64,000 nt of DNA from Bordetella bronchialis. GTDB lineage: Bacteria; Pseudomonadota; Gammaproteobacteria; Burkholderiales; Burkholderiaceae_B. How positions within the stretch are numbered: position 1 is the first letter of the stretch; each line of letters begins with the position of its first letter. Of the stretch, positions 9,016-18,405 are shown one piece after another. The notes under the pieces were generated by a model, which was given only the letters and a program-made list of their open reading frames with translations, made no database searches and was not told where the DNA came from. Location of the stretch: positions 434,001 through 498,000 of the forward strand of contig NZ_CP016170.1 in the NCBI RefSeq assembly GCF_001676705.1, given 5' to 3'. The translations under genes and the position numbers were made by a program.

Positions 9016-10062
9016 ATGGGCAAGTTCACTGAACAACAGCTGCAGCTCGCAAGTTCGCTCGCCTTGGAGCGCAGTTTCGTGCTTGGAAACACTTACCTTA
9101 CGGACAAGGACGCCGCCTTCGCGGGCGGCGGTTTCGTCGAAGGGCTGGGAAGCGACGACGCCGACGTGGACATCTACGCCATCCGGGAGTCCCACCTGAC
9201 AATGGCGCAGATCGATGCGAGCCGCTATGAGCGGGTCGTCGGCCGGGGCGGCGTGCGGCTCACCGCGCGGGATCGCGAGGCCGAAATCTGCCGCATCCAC
9301 ACCCTGGTACCCGGTACCTCCATCAAGATGGACGTGCATTACCGTACCTGGGACGAGATGAACGGCCTGACCATCGCCATACACCTGCTTCACGAGGCCG
9401 GCCATCGCAACCCCCTGGCGCTGGCCGAGCCGCTCCCGCTGCGCGACCTGCTTTTCCTGCACCGCCTTTATACCTCGCACGATATCCAGGGTACGGATCG
9501 CCTCGTCCGGATACGGCAGGAAATCGGCCTCTACCGCTTCCTCTACCTGCTGTACCGCCGCAAGGCCTGCAGCCAGTCCTTGCTGGGCAACCTGCTGCAT
9601 GCCTGGAGCCAGGGCGCCTGGCGGCAGTGTGCCGCGATGGCGCACGAAATCGCGGTCGCGCATTTCCAGGCCTACACGCATCTGCTCGGCAATACGCACT
9701 ATCACCCGGTATGGATCCTGCCCTACGCGCGGCATCGCGGCGTGCCGGAATCGCTGGTCGCAAAGCTGGTGCGCATCATGGTGGACCGCGAGTCGTCCTG
9801 CGACGAAGAAAGCCGCCGTTTCGTCATCGGCTGCCTGGATTTCGTCGATGACGTGATCGCGGCGGCTGTCAACCCGCTAAGCCGGGTCAGCGGGCACGCC
9901 TGCCGCGAAGCGGCCTGCGCGGCCCTGGAAATCCAGCTGGCACGGCAGCCTCATGCCTGCCCCGAATGGGAGGCCGTCTACCACCGCAAGGTATACGGCA
10001 TGAATGACATCATGATGCGGGAATGGCTGGAACGCTACGGGGATGCCGTGCGCGTGCAGTGA
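9016..10062 (+). CDS. Nucleotidyltransferase-fold protein of unknown role
   Basis: A 348-residue protein. Near residues 38-56 it has the pattern GGGFVEGLGSDDADVDIYAI, which matches the polymerase-beta-like nucleotidyltransferase signature (hG[GS] followed by D-x-D). A further acidic position lies in IKMDVHYRTW, which could be the third carboxylate. The rest is helical and unassigned. It could transfer a nucleotide to a protein, antibiotic or small molecule, or be an inactive relative. No partner gene is adjacent: upstream is lipopolysaccharide synthesis, and downstream is a convergent LysR regulator. Start ATG has CGGAGA 7 bases upstream. Confidence 0.6.
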   Translation: MGKFTEQQLQLASSLALERSFVLGNTYLTDKDAAFAGGGFVEGLGSDDADVDIYAIRESHLTMAQIDASRYERVVGRGGVRLTARDREAEICRIHTLVPGTSIKMDVHYRTWDEMNGLTIAIHLLHEAGHRNPLALAEPLPLRDLLFLHRLYTSHDIQGTDRLVRIRQEIGLYRFLYLLYRRKACSQSLLGNLLHAWSQGAWRQCAAMAHEIAVAHFQAYTHLLGNTHYHPVWILPYARHRGVPESLVAKLVRIMVDRESSCDEESRRFVIGCLDFVDDVIAAAVNPLSRVSGHACREAACAALEIQLARQPHACPEWEAVYHRKVYGMNDIMMREWLERYGDAVRVQ

Positions 10063-10103
10063 TGTCGTGCCTGGCGCGCGGCACGGATGCCGCGCCGCCA
10101 AGG

Positions 10104-11030
10104 CTATGGCCGCTCCTCGTCCGTGGCGGCCGCGCCGATGCACGGCGCATATGTGAAATCGATAACCGAGGCAACCAGCGCCTGCATGCTCGCCACCAGG
10201 CCGCGCGCGTCGCCACGCCGCCACTGGAACGCGTACTGCAGCGGCCGGAGCGGGGACCGTTCTCCGACACGGCGCAGTTTCAAGCGCGCCGGCCAGCAGG
10301 CAGGCAGGAACCCCACGCCCACGCCGGCGCCTATCATGCCGGCCACCGCCACCCAGCTGTTGCAGAAAATGCGTTGCGTGATCGGCGCTTGATGCGCAAG
10401 CAGCCAGTCGTCCAGCAAGCGGGTGGTGCCGGCATCCGGCGGAAGCGTGACCAGGGGATGGCGGCGCAGCAATTCCGGGATCCCGGTCTTGCGCGACGGC
10501 GGTGCCAATTCCGCTGCGGCGGCCCATTCGAAGCGCGCGCTGCCGACCGAGCGCGACACCAGCTCGCTGCGGGGCGACAGGCCCGCGATCACCGCGAAGT
10601 CCAGCTCGCCGTCGGCCAGGCGCTGCTCCAGCACGCCGCCGACGTTGACGTAGGGCTCCAGAGTCAATTCCGGATGGGTCTTCCGCACCCGGGATACCAG
10701 GGCCGGCAGCCACGTCAGCGCGGAGAGATCCCCCACGCCGAAGCGGCAATGACCACGCAAGGCGGGGGCGTCCGCGGTGCTGCGCTCGAACTCGGCCGCG
10801 GCGTCCAGCACCTGCAAGGCCGCGGGGAGTAGACGCCGGCCGGTCTCGGTCAGCACCGCTTTCTGCCCGCTGCGGTCGAACAAGGGCTGGCCGATGGCCG
10901 CTTCCAGTTCACTCAGCCGCTTGGACAGCGCGGAAACGGACAGATGAATGCGCTCGGCCGCGGTCGAGAAGTTGGCGCAATGCGCCGCCCACCAGAACGC
11001 TTCGAGCTGCTTGACAGAAGGCAGCGCCAC
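10104..11030 (-). CDS. LysR-family transcriptional regulator
   Basis: Its 308 residues show an N-terminal winged helix-turn-helix (LEAFWWAAHCANFSTAAERIHLSVSALSKRLSELEAAIG) and a LysR substrate-binding domain from about residue 90. It is divergently transcribed from the FMN-dependent hydroxy-acid dehydrogenase gene at 11192, so that enzyme is the likely target. The 161-base shared intergenic region carries a perfect 9-bp inverted repeat. The inducer is unknown but could be the hydroxy acid. Confidence 0.85.
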   Translation of the reverse strand: MALPSVKQLEAFWWAAHCANFSTAAERIHLSVSALSKRLSELEAAIGQPLFDRSGQKAVLTETGRRLLPAALQVLDAAAEFERSTADAPALRGHCRFGVGDLSALTWLPALVSRVRKTHPELTLEPYVNVGGVLEQRLADGELDFAVIAGLSPRSELVSRSVGSARFEWAAAAELAPPSRKTGIPELLRRHPLVTLPPDAGTTRLLDDWLLAHQAPITQRIFCNSWVAVAGMIGAGVGVGFLPACWPARLKLRRVGERSPLRPLQYAFQWRRGDARGLVASMQALVASVIDFTYAPCIGAAATDEERP

Positions 11031-11042
11031 GATCGATTTCGA

Positions 11043-11080
11043 AAAAAGCGAAATAACAGCTTCGAAATATATCGCTTTTT
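11043..11080. promoter_or_regulatory. Inverted-repeat operator candidate, LysR/hydroxy-acid dehydrogenase
   Basis: AAAAAGCGA at 11043-11051 and TCGCTTTTT at 11072-11080 form a perfect 9-bp inverted repeat with a 20-base spacer. A second, shorter repeat (TTTCG/CGAAA, 11037-11053) overlaps it. The region is strikingly A/T-rich for this genome and sits 13 bases from the LysR start codon, as expected for an autoregulatory LysR site. Confidence 0.5.
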
Positions 11081-11191
11081 GGGAAGATAAAACGCGCCTA
11101 CAGTGGCGCTGACGGGGACGTCTGCATCGGACTGCCCCCGGAAATCGCCCGTTTCGCCGCCCGCTCTTGAAACCGCTCCATCCTTGTCGCC

Positions 11192-12463
11192 ATGTCTCCG
11201 CATAACGTTGACGCTTCCCCGGACACCCGGACGGGTAGTTCCAGTCCTCGCCATGGCCCCGCCGACCATGAATCAGCCGGTGTCTCCCGTCCCGCGCCGG
11301 CCAAGCGGGGCATCCTGGCGCGGATGCTATCGCTGCACGACTTCGAGCATGCCGCGCGGCGACGCTTGCCTCGCCCCATATTCGGCTACATCGCCGGCGC
11401 TGCAGAGGAGAACGCCGCGCTCGCCGACAATCGGGCGGTATTCGACGAGTATGCCTTCGTCACGCGCGTACTGCGCGACGTGTCGAAGCGATCCCAGGCC
11501 GTGACGCTCTTCGGCGAACGCTACGCGTCGCCTTTCGGCATCGCGCCTATGGGTATCGCGGCGCTTTCCACGTATCGAGGCGACCTGGCCCTGGCGCGCG
11601 CCGCGCAGGGCACGGGCGTCCCGGCGATCATGAGCGCCACGTCGCTCATTCCCATGGAGGACGTCGCGCGGGCCTGTCCCGGAACCTGGTTCCAGGCCTA
11701 CCTGCCGGGTGACCAGGCGCGCATCGACGCGCTGGTCGACCGGGTTGCGCGCGCGGGCTTCCGCACCTTGGTGGTGACGGTCGATATCCCGATTTCCGCC
11801 AACCGCGAGAACAACGTGCGAACCGGCTTTTCCACCCCCTTGCGGCCCGGCCCGAGGCTGGCGTGGGACGGCATGGTGCGTCCGCGCTGGGTACTGCAGA
11901 CCTTTCTCCGGACCTTGCTGCGGCATGGCATGCCGCATTTCGAAAACTCTTTCGCCACGCGGGGGGCGCCCATCATGTCGTCCACCGTACTGCGTGACTT
12001 CTCAGCGCGGGACAACCTGAGCTGGGAACATATGGCGGCGATCCGCCGCCGCTGGAAAGGGCCGCTGGTCATCAAGGGCATCCTCAGCGTGGAGGACGCG
12101 CGCATCGCGCGCGACATCGGGGCCGACGGCGTGATCCTGTCCAATCACGGTGGCCGCCAGTTGGACGGCGCGGCCTCGCCGATGCGTGTCCTGCGTCCCG
12201 TCGTGGATGCTCTGGGACCGGACTATCCCGTCATGATCGATGGCGGCTTTCGCCGCGGATCGGACGTGCTCAAGGCGCTGGCCCTGGGTGCGCGCATGGT
12301 GTTCGTGGGCAGGCCCTTCAACTACGCCGCCGCCGTGGCTGGCGAGGCCGGGGTGCGCCATGCCATCGCCTTGCTGCAGGCCGAGGTCGACCGCAACATG
12401 GTCATGCTCGGGGTCAAGGAGTGGGCCGAACTGGGACCGAAAGCGTTGCTGCGCAAGCGTTGA
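11192..12463 (+). CDS. FMN-dependent alpha-hydroxy-acid dehydrogenase (LldD/MdlB family)
   Basis: This is a 423-residue member of the L-lactate dehydrogenase/(S)-mandelate dehydrogenase/glycolate oxidase family, oxidising a 2-hydroxy acid to the 2-keto acid with FMN. Visible motifs: PIFGYIAGAAEEN near the start of the domain, PFGIAPMGIAAL, the TVDIP segment, KGILSVEDA, the active-site SNHGGRQLDGA with the catalytic His, and DGGFRRGSDVLKALALGA for phosphate binding. About 45 N-terminal residues precede the conserved LSLHDFEHAARRRLP start, so an internal ATG near 11324 is a possible true start. A divergent LysR gene probably regulates it. Substrate undetermined. Confidence 0.85.
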   Translation: MSPHNVDASPDTRTGSSSPRHGPADHESAGVSRPAPAKRGILARMLSLHDFEHAARRRLPRPIFGYIAGAAEENAALADNRAVFDEYAFVTRVLRDVSKRSQAVTLFGERYASPFGIAPMGIAALSTYRGDLALARAAQGTGVPAIMSATSLIPMEDVARACPGTWFQAYLPGDQARIDALVDRVARAGFRTLVVTVDIPISANRENNVRTGFSTPLRPGPRLAWDGMVRPRWVLQTFLRTLLRHGMPHFENSFATRGAPIMSSTVLRDFSARDNLSWEHMAAIRRRWKGPLVIKGILSVEDARIARDIGADGVILSNHGGRQLDGAASPMRVLRPVVDALGPDYPVMIDGGFRRGSDVLKALALGARMVFVGRPFNYAAAVAGEAGVRHAIALLQAEVDRNMVMLGVKEWAELGPKALLRKR

Positions 12464-12514
12464 CCCCATGCGATCGTGGCGTGTCGGGCCGCCACGGCGC
12501 GAGTACACCGCCGC

Positions 12515-12546
12515 GCGGGCACACTACCGGGCGGGCACACTACCGG
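12515..12546. repeat. Two perfect 16-bp tandem repeats
   Basis: GCGGGCACACTACCGG occurs twice head to tail. The TAG stop of the minus-strand ketopantoate reductase gene (12540-12542) lies in the second unit. It sits between convergent genes. No function assigned. Confidence 0.8.
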
Positions 12547-13478
12547 GCGCTCGCGGGCGCGGCGTGCTGGTGTTCGTAGACTTGCAGGTGGCAATAGGCG
12601 GCGCGCGCCAACGGCAGGTCGAGCCCGTACGATTCGCCCCGGGCGAGCATGTCGCCGACGATCGCGTCCGCTTCCAGGCGCTGCGCGCCCTGCGAGATGT
12701 CTCGCGCCATGGACGCGGCCCACGTCGAGTTCACGTCCAGCAAGCGCGATTCCAGCCGTTGGATGTCCTCGCTGGGCATCGGGTATCCGGCGGCCGCCGC
12801 GACCGATCGGCATTCCGCCATGGCTTGTTCCATCAGGCGCCGGCCGTCGCGTGTCGCCAGGATGTCGCCGACCGTACCGCGCATAAGGCAGTTCATCATG
12901 GCGCCGGCCGCCAGCGAGACCCACTTGTTCCAGAGCGCTTGCGTAATGGCCGGGGACAGGACCCGATTGCCAGGCGTGCCGGCGATCAGCGCATGGAAGT
13001 CGCGGGCCAGAGGGGCCGTGGCTTCGGATCGCGGCCCGACGATCAGATTGTCCAGCGTGCCGAAATGAAGAATGGTCCCATCGCCATCCAGCATGGTGGC
13101 GATATACGCCACGCCGCCGAGTACCTTGTCGCGGCCGAAGCGGGCGTCCAATTCGTCATAGACCGACAGGCCATTGAGCAGGGGCAGGATGCCGGTGGCC
13201 GAGCCCACGGCCGGCGCGATGTCATCCAGCGCGCCCTGCAGATCGTAGGCCTTGCAGCTGAGCAGGATCAGGTCGTACTCCGGCCGCAAGTTTGCGCTCG
13301 TCACGGTTCGCACCGGCGCGTCGAAGTCGCCCGATTCGCTGCGGATACGCAGGCCTTGCGACGCCAGGGCCGCGGCGCGCCTGGGCCGGACCAGGAAAGT
13401 CACGTCGGCACCGGCCTGCAGCAGCCGGGCCCCGTAGTAGCCGCCGATCGCGCCGGCCCCTAGAATCAGAATCTTCAT
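12540..13478 (-). CDS. Ketopantoate reductase family protein (PanE/ApbA)
   Basis: NADPH-dependent 2-dehydropantoate reductase fold, 312 residues. The N-terminal Rossmann motif is [15 protein letters not shown], and the C-terminal ketopantoate-binding part includes [19 protein letters not shown], with the conserved Lys in an N-K-W context. I start at ATG 13478, directly before the Rossmann strand; the frame extends further upstream but without family similarity. It lies downstream of a LysR gene on the same strand with a 170-base gap. Many bacteria carry several PanE paralogues that act on other 2-keto acids, so pantothenate synthesis is likely but not certain. Confidence 0.8.
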   Translation of the reverse strand: MKILILGAGAIGGYYGARLLQAGADVTFLVRPRRAAALASQGLRIRSESGDFDAPVRTVTSANLRPEYDLILLSCKAYDLQGALDDIAPAVGSATGILPLLNGLSVYDELDARFGRDKVLGGVAYIATMLDGDGTILHFGTLDNLIVGPRSEATAPLARDFHALIAGTPGNRVLSPAITQALWNKWVSLAAGAMMNCLMRGTVGDILATRDGRRLMEQAMAECRSVAAAAGYPMPSEDIQRLESRLLDVNSTWAASMARDISQGAQRLEADAIVGDMLARGESYGLDLPLARAAYCHLQVYEHQHAAPASAR

Positions 13479-13648
13479 GACCGTTTCCCAGTTCGAAGGT
13501 GGTGTGGGACGATGCCCGAAAGCCCGCCATGACGGCGGATACGCGGTGCCTAAGCCCGCCGGATTTGATGGCATATGCAAGCAGTTGGTTCAATCTACTT
13601 GAATATGCCAGTATTCGTCAACATGCCCCGGGGCGGCTGGGTGCCGGG

Positions 13649-14548
13649 CTATGGGGCCGTGCGCGCGCGCCCGCGATCGCGCAGCATCCGCTTCAGCCAG
13701 CGGCAAAACTCACGTCCCATTTGCACATGGCGGCTGTACGCGCTGACATAAGCCACGTAGGTCGCGCCCGATGCGACGGCTTCCTCGTCGGCCATCACGA
13801 GCGTGCCGCTGTCGAGTTGATCCTGTATCACGATGCGCGGGACGACCAGCAGGCCGGTGCCCCCTATCGCCGCGGCCACCGCCAGGAAAAGATGGTCGTA
13901 CACCGCGCACACGTGCAGGGCATCCACGGAGAGTCCCTTCGCGACCGCCCAGATCGGGATGGCGTCCGGCCTGGAACGTGAAGCGATCAGCGGCCACTGC
14001 GCGGGCGAATCCGTGCGGTATTTTTGCGCCATGGCTGGCGCCCCCACGCATACCAGCTCCTCCTGGAACAGCTCCCAGCTTTCCGCGCCGGGCAGGCTGA
14101 GGTCACGGGTAATCAGTACGTCGAACTCGTCCCTGGGCTGCGGAGAGGAAAGCGAGGTGACGAGGTCCACCTCCATAGCGTGCCGCGCGGTGAAGTCGCC
14201 CAGGGCCGGGATCACCACTGTCATCGCGAAACTCGGCATCGACGTACGCACGACCAGCCGGCCGTGCGCGCGCTGGCCTTGCGCCAGCTGGATCGTTGCG
14301 AGCTCTATGGTGGACATTGCATCGCACACCGCATCGTAGAACTGCGAGCCGGCGGGCGTCATTGCGATTTGCGGGCCGCGGCGGGTGAACAGGGGCTCGG
14401 CCGCCAGGGTCTCCAGCGTCGAGATATGCCGGCTCACCGCGCTTTGCGTAATCCCCAGTGCGGCGGCCGCCCGCGTGAAGCTCCCATAGCGCCCGACGGC
14501 GGTGAAGGCGCGGACGGCGACCAGCGGGATATGCGGTTTTTTATCCAT
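13649..14548 (-). CDS. LysR-family regulator, likely of the phosphonoalanine operon
   Basis: 299 residues: an N-terminal helix-turn-helix (AFTAVGRYGSFTRAAAALGITQSAVSRHISTLE) and a LysR effector domain. It is divergent from the phosphonate ABC transporter/transaminase/phosphonopyruvate hydrolase operon that starts at 14667, with 118 bases between. Phosphonoalanine and phosphonopyruvate degradation genes in other bacteria are controlled by substrate-inducible LysR proteins, so it probably activates this operon independently of phosphate starvation. That role is inferred from position. Confidence 0.8.
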   Translation of the reverse strand: MDKKPHIPLVAVRAFTAVGRYGSFTRAAAALGITQSAVSRHISTLETLAAEPLFTRRGPQIAMTPAGSQFYDAVCDAMSTIELATIQLAQGQRAHGRLVVRTSMPSFAMTVVIPALGDFTARHAMEVDLVTSLSSPQPRDEFDVLITRDLSLPGAESWELFQEELVCVGAPAMAQKYRTDSPAQWPLIASRSRPDAIPIWAVAKGLSVDALHVCAVYDHLFLAVAAAIGGTGLLVVPRIVIQDQLDSGTLVMADEEAVASGATYVAYVSAYSRHVQMGREFCRWLKRMLRDRGRARTAP

Positions 14549-14666
14549 AACAAATACTCATGAAAGCCACGCGTAAAACCGATGCCGCCCGCCGGTCCCC
14601 TCTGTTCGCAACGGCACAGGACGCATAGATTGGAGACCTCGTTGCCGTCATCAAGGGGAAAATCCA

Positions 14667-15659
14667 ATGTTCAGAATGCGTTTGGCATCATGCGTATTAA
14701 TCATACAGACAATGCTCGGTGCCTCGATCGGCGCCGACGCGCAGGCGGGACAGGTCGTGCTCTATTCGTCCAACGATGTCCAGACCGTCAGCAGCGTGGT
14801 GGAGCAGTTCGAACGGCAGAACCCGGACGTGAAGGTCGCCGTCGTTCGGGCCGGGACGGGCGCGCTGATGCAACGCATCAAGGCCGAGGCGGCCAATCCG
14901 CTGGGCGACATTTTCTGGTCGGGCGGCCTATCCACCATAGGCGCGTTCCAGGAAGTATTCGAAGCCTATCGTTCCCCGCAGGCGGATGCCGTCGCCGCCC
15001 GTTATCGGGGTCCGGACGGCCTTTGGCTGGGAACCAATACGCATGTGAGCGTGCTGATGGTCAACGTTCGCCAAGTGCCGAACGGAACGCCGCCGAGCAC
15101 CTGGGCCGATCTTGCCGATCCGCGGTGGAAAGGCAAGATTGCCATTCCGGATCCGCAGTTCAGCAGTGCCTCTTATGTGGCGCTATACGGCATCAGGAGT
15201 TTGCTGGGCGAATCCATCTATGCGCGCATCGTGCGCAATGCCGTGGTCGTCGGTACGACGTCCGCCGCCTACCAGGGCGTGGCCAATGGCGAGTTCGCGG
15301 CGGCGGTGACCATGGAATATGCCGCCTACCAATACGTTGCCGGCGGCCTCAAGGAAATCAAGGTGGTGTATCCCGCCGAGGGGACCTTCCTCTCCCCGGA
15401 GGGCATGGCATTGATCAAGAACGCCAAGCATCCCGCCGAGGCACGCCGGCTGTATGACTTCCTGGCTTCCAAGCCCACGCAGGCGCTGATCTTCGAACGC
15501 GCTTTCCGCCGTCCCCTGCGCCCCGACATCGACGTGGCCGCCTTATCGGCCCTGCCGCCTCTGGCTGGGATAAAGACCATCGATCTCGACGACAGCCGGA
15601 TGGAGGCCGACCGCGCGCAGTTTCTGGCGCAATGGCGCCAGTTGGTGTCCTCGAACTGA
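14667..15659 (+). CDS. Periplasmic solute-binding protein, phosphonate/Fe3+-type ABC importer
   Basis: A 330-residue exported protein with an N-terminal signal peptide (residues 1-26, cleavage near ADAQAG) and the SBP_bac fold of the Fbp/PhnS group (VVLYSSNDVQTVSSVVEQFERQNPDVKV; GDIFWSGG; WADLADPRWKGKIAIPDP). Proteins of this type bind ferric iron, putrescine-like compounds or 2-aminoethylphosphonate. The downstream phosphonopyruvate hydrolase and aminotransferase make a phosphonate such as phosphonoalanine the likely ligand. ATG 14667 is preceded by AAGGGGA. Confidence 0.8.
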   Translation: MFRMRLASCVLIIQTMLGASIGADAQAGQVVLYSSNDVQTVSSVVEQFERQNPDVKVAVVRAGTGALMQRIKAEAANPLGDIFWSGGLSTIGAFQEVFEAYRSPQADAVAARYRGPDGLWLGTNTHVSVLMVNVRQVPNGTPPSTWADLADPRWKGKIAIPDPQFSSASYVALYGIRSLLGESIYARIVRNAVVVGTTSAAYQGVANGEFAAAVTMEYAAYQYVAGGLKEIKVVYPAEGTFLSPEGMALIKNAKHPAEARRLYDFLASKPTQALIFERAFRRPLRPDIDVAALSALPPLAGIKTIDLDDSRMEADRAQFLAQWRQLVSSN

Positions 15660-15685
15660 TCCGGACGCGACGGAGGGACGCCAAT

Positions 15686-16756
15686 ATGCAGGTTTCGTTC
15701 GAAGGTATCGCCCAAGGCTATGGTGGGCAGGCCCTGTTCCAACAGCTCGATCTGGTCATCCCCTCGGGCAGGTTCTTTACCTTGCTGGGGCCCTCGGGAT
15801 GTGGCAAAACCACGCTGCTGCGCATGCTAGCCGGTTTCATCCGTCCGGATAAAGGACGTGTACTGTTCGGCGACAGCGACGTCACCGGGGTGCCCGTGCA
15901 TCGCCGCGGCGTCGGGGTGGTGTTCCAGGACTATGCGCTGTTTCCCGACCGGTCGGCGCTGGCCAACGTGGCATACGGCCTGCTCGCGCGAAAAGTGCCG
16001 AAAAAAGACGCATACGGCCGTGCGGCGGCGATGCTCGAGCGCGTGGGCCTGGGCGGCTTCCTGGACCGGCCGCCGCCAGCCCTGTCGGGCGGGCAGCGCC
16101 AACGTGTCGCCATGGCGCGCGCATTGGTGATCGAGCCCAGGCTGTTGCTGCTGGACGAGCCCCTTTCGGCGCTCGATGCCAAATTGCGTCTCGAACTGCG
16201 CGAGATGGTCAGGGCGTTGCAGCGCGAGGCCGGTATCACCGCGGTGTTCGTCACGCATGACCAGGAAGAGGCCCTGGCCTTGTCCGACCTGATCGCGGTC
16301 ATGGATCGCGGACGCATTGTCCAGACAGGCTCGCCGCAACAGATCTATGGCCAGCCGCGCACCGCTTTCGTCGCGGATTTCGTCGGCAGCGCCAACCTGA
16401 TTCCCATCGTGGGCGAGCTGCCCGGCCAGGAGCCCGGCGTACGGCGCATGGAAACGCCCGCCGGTACCTTGCTGACGTCCTGCGACCGGCCGCTGGCCCC
16501 GGGCGCCCTGCTGGCGGTACGGAGCACCGCGATATCCATGGATGCCGGACACGACGTCCGCGAAGGCCAGCTTCGTGGCGAGATTCGCCATGTCGAATAC
16601 TGCGGCAGCACAACGGCCTACATCGTCGAAACCCAGGCGGGCCCGATCAAGGTACAGGCCGCGCAGGCGCACGACGATGCCATGCGCCATCCCGGCGATG
16701 CGGTGGTGCTGAAGATACCAAGGTCGGCGCGCGTCGTGGAGGGATGGTCGTGTTAG
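15686..16756 (+). CDS. ABC transporter ATP-binding protein, phosphonate importer
   Basis: A 356-residue ATPase of the PotA/FbpC/PhnT class. Walker A is LGPSGCGKTTLLRML, the signature is LSGGQRQRVAMARAL, Walker B is RLLLLDEPLSALD, and the H-loop is FVTHDQEEALALSD. A C-terminal TOBE-like domain (about residues 270-356) follows. I chose ATG 15686, after GGAGGGACG, rather than an upstream frame-open start that overlaps the binding-protein gene. It overlaps the permease gene by 13 bases, indicating tight coupling. It energises uptake by the adjacent permease and binding protein. Confidence 0.88.
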   Translation: MQVSFEGIAQGYGGQALFQQLDLVIPSGRFFTLLGPSGCGKTTLLRMLAGFIRPDKGRVLFGDSDVTGVPVHRRGVGVVFQDYALFPDRSALANVAYGLLARKVPKKDAYGRAAAMLERVGLGGFLDRPPPALSGGQRQRVAMARALVIEPRLLLLDEPLSALDAKLRLELREMVRALQREAGITAVFVTHDQEEALALSDLIAVMDRGRIVQTGSPQQIYGQPRTAFVADFVGSANLIPIVGELPGQEPGVRRMETPAGTLLTSCDRPLAPGALLAVRSTAISMDAGHDVREGQLRGEIRHVEYCGSTTAYIVETQAGPIKVQAAQAHDDAMRHPGDAVVLKIPRSARVVEGWSC

Positions 16757-18405
16757 GCACACTGCGCAGGGATCCCGTCTGGCTGGCGCTGGCCGCCGTC
16801 TCGCTCGTATCGCTCGGCCTGTTCCTGCTGTGGCCGCTCGCGACGATGTTCGGGAAGTCGCTGGCCAGCGGCGATGGCGGCATCGACTTCGGTGGCTACG
16901 GGCGCTTCTTCGCGGAACGATCGTACCGGCAGGCCTTCTTCAACACCCTCATATTGGGAGCGGCGGTCACGCTATGTTCGCTCGCCGTTGGAGGCGGCCT
17001 GGCCGTGGCGGTGGCCCGGTGCAAGTTTCCGCTTGCCACCCTTGTGGCCATTCTGCCGCTGGTCACGCTGGTCATTCCGGACGTCGTTGTCGCGGCCTCC
17101 TGGGTGGTGTTGCTGGGCAAGCAGGGCCTGGTCAATTCCTTCCTCCGGCCGCTGGGCATCGAACTGCCATCCCTCTATTCCTGGTGGGGGCTGGTGCTGG
17201 TGATGACGCTGAACAACTACGTGTACGCCTTCGTGGCCGTGCTGGTCGGCTTGAGATCGATGGACCGCAACCTGGAAGAGGCCGCGCAAAGCCTGGGACG
17301 GCCGCCCGGGCCCGTGGTATTCGGCGTGACGCTGCCCATGCTGCTGCCGTCCATCTTCGGGGGCGCGATGATTGTGTTCACCCACGTCATCGGCAGCTTC
17401 GGCGTGCCAGCCATCATCGGGGCCCGCACGCCGGTACTGGCCGTGAAGGCTTATCACGAGTTCGTCAATGAGATGGGCGGCAGCGCCCAGATGCAAACCA
17501 CCATGGCATCCATGCTGGTTCTGCTGGGTGCCGCCGCCCTTTTGTTCCAGAAGCTGGTGGTGGAGCGCCGGCAGTACCAGATGGAAGCCGGACGCGCGCC
17601 GCTGGCCGTTACCTTGACGGGTTGGCGCGCCGGCGCCGCCACCGCGGGCGTGCTGGGCATTGTCGCCCTGTCGCTGGCGCCCGCCGTCGTGGCCGTGATA
17701 ACCGCCTTCACGCCCGCCGTCGGCCCCGTGCTTCGCTATGGCGGGTTCACGCTGGACCATCTGCTGCATGCCGCGCTGCGGGCGCCGGATCCCTTGTACC
17801 ACTCGCTGTTCCTGGCTACGGTGGCAACGCTGGCGGGATCCCTGTTCGCCATCGTCACCGCATACCTGATAGTCAAACGGCGCTCCGGTCTGACGCATGT
17901 GCTGGATATCCTGGTCGCCTTGCCCTTGACTATCGCCGGAACGGTGCTGGGCATCGCATTGATCAATACCTTCGGCAGCGGCTGGCTGATCTTGACAGGC
18001 AACTGGACCATCATGGCGCTGGCTTACTTCCTGCGGCGCGTGCCCACCAGCGTGCGTGCGGCGATCGGGCCGCTGCACAACCTCAAGGACTCGCTCGAGG
18101 AAGCGTCCATGAGCCTGGGTGTGAACCCGATCCGGAGTTTCTTCAAGGTCGTGCTGCCCACCATCTGGCCTGCGGCCGCCGCGGCCGCCGTGCTGATGTG
18201 GGTCACGACGCTGTCCGAGCTTTCGGCGACCGTGGTGCTCTATTTCGGCGGTATGAGCACCATGCCGATCGAGATTTTCCAGCAGGTCGACAGCGACCGG
18301 CTGGCGTTGGCATGCGCCTACAGCGTGCTGCTGATTCTCACCATCTTCATCCCGCTGGCCCTGGCCAGATGGAAGATGGGTCTCAAGGTAGGAGCAATTG
18401 AATGA
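16744..18405 (+). CDS. ABC transporter permease, two fused domains
   Basis: A 553-residue inner-membrane permease with two tandem BPD_transp_1 domains (about residues 60-260 and 340-540), like FbpB/PhnV-type proteins in which both transmembrane halves are one polypeptide. Each half has an EAA-like loop: the first is EEAAQSLGRPPGPVVFGVTLP, the second EEASMSLGVNPIRSFFKVVLP. It overlaps the ATPase gene by 13 bases and its stop overlaps the transaminase start by 4 bases (ATGA). With the ATPase and binding protein it forms a complete importer. Confidence 0.85.
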   Translation: MVVLGTLRRDPVWLALAAVSLVSLGLFLLWPLATMFGKSLASGDGGIDFGGYGRFFAERSYRQAFFNTLILGAAVTLCSLAVGGGLAVAVARCKFPLATLVAILPLVTLVIPDVVVAASWVVLLGKQGLVNSFLRPLGIELPSLYSWWGLVLVMTLNNYVYAFVAVLVGLRSMDRNLEEAAQSLGRPPGPVVFGVTLPMLLPSIFGGAMIVFTHVIGSFGVPAIIGARTPVLAVKAYHEFVNEMGGSAQMQTTMASMLVLLGAAALLFQKLVVERRQYQMEAGRAPLAVTLTGWRAGAATAGVLGIVALSLAPAVVAVITAFTPAVGPVLRYGGFTLDHLLHAALRAPDPLYHSLFLATVATLAGSLFAIVTAYLIVKRRSGLTHVLDILVALPLTIAGTVLGIALINTFGSGWLILTGNWTIMALAYFLRRVPTSVRAAIGPLHNLKDSLEEASMSLGVNPIRSFFKVVLPTIWPAAAAAAVLMWVTTLSELSATVVLYFGGMSTMPIEIFQQVDSDRLALACAYSVLLILTIFIPLALARWKMGLKVGAIE

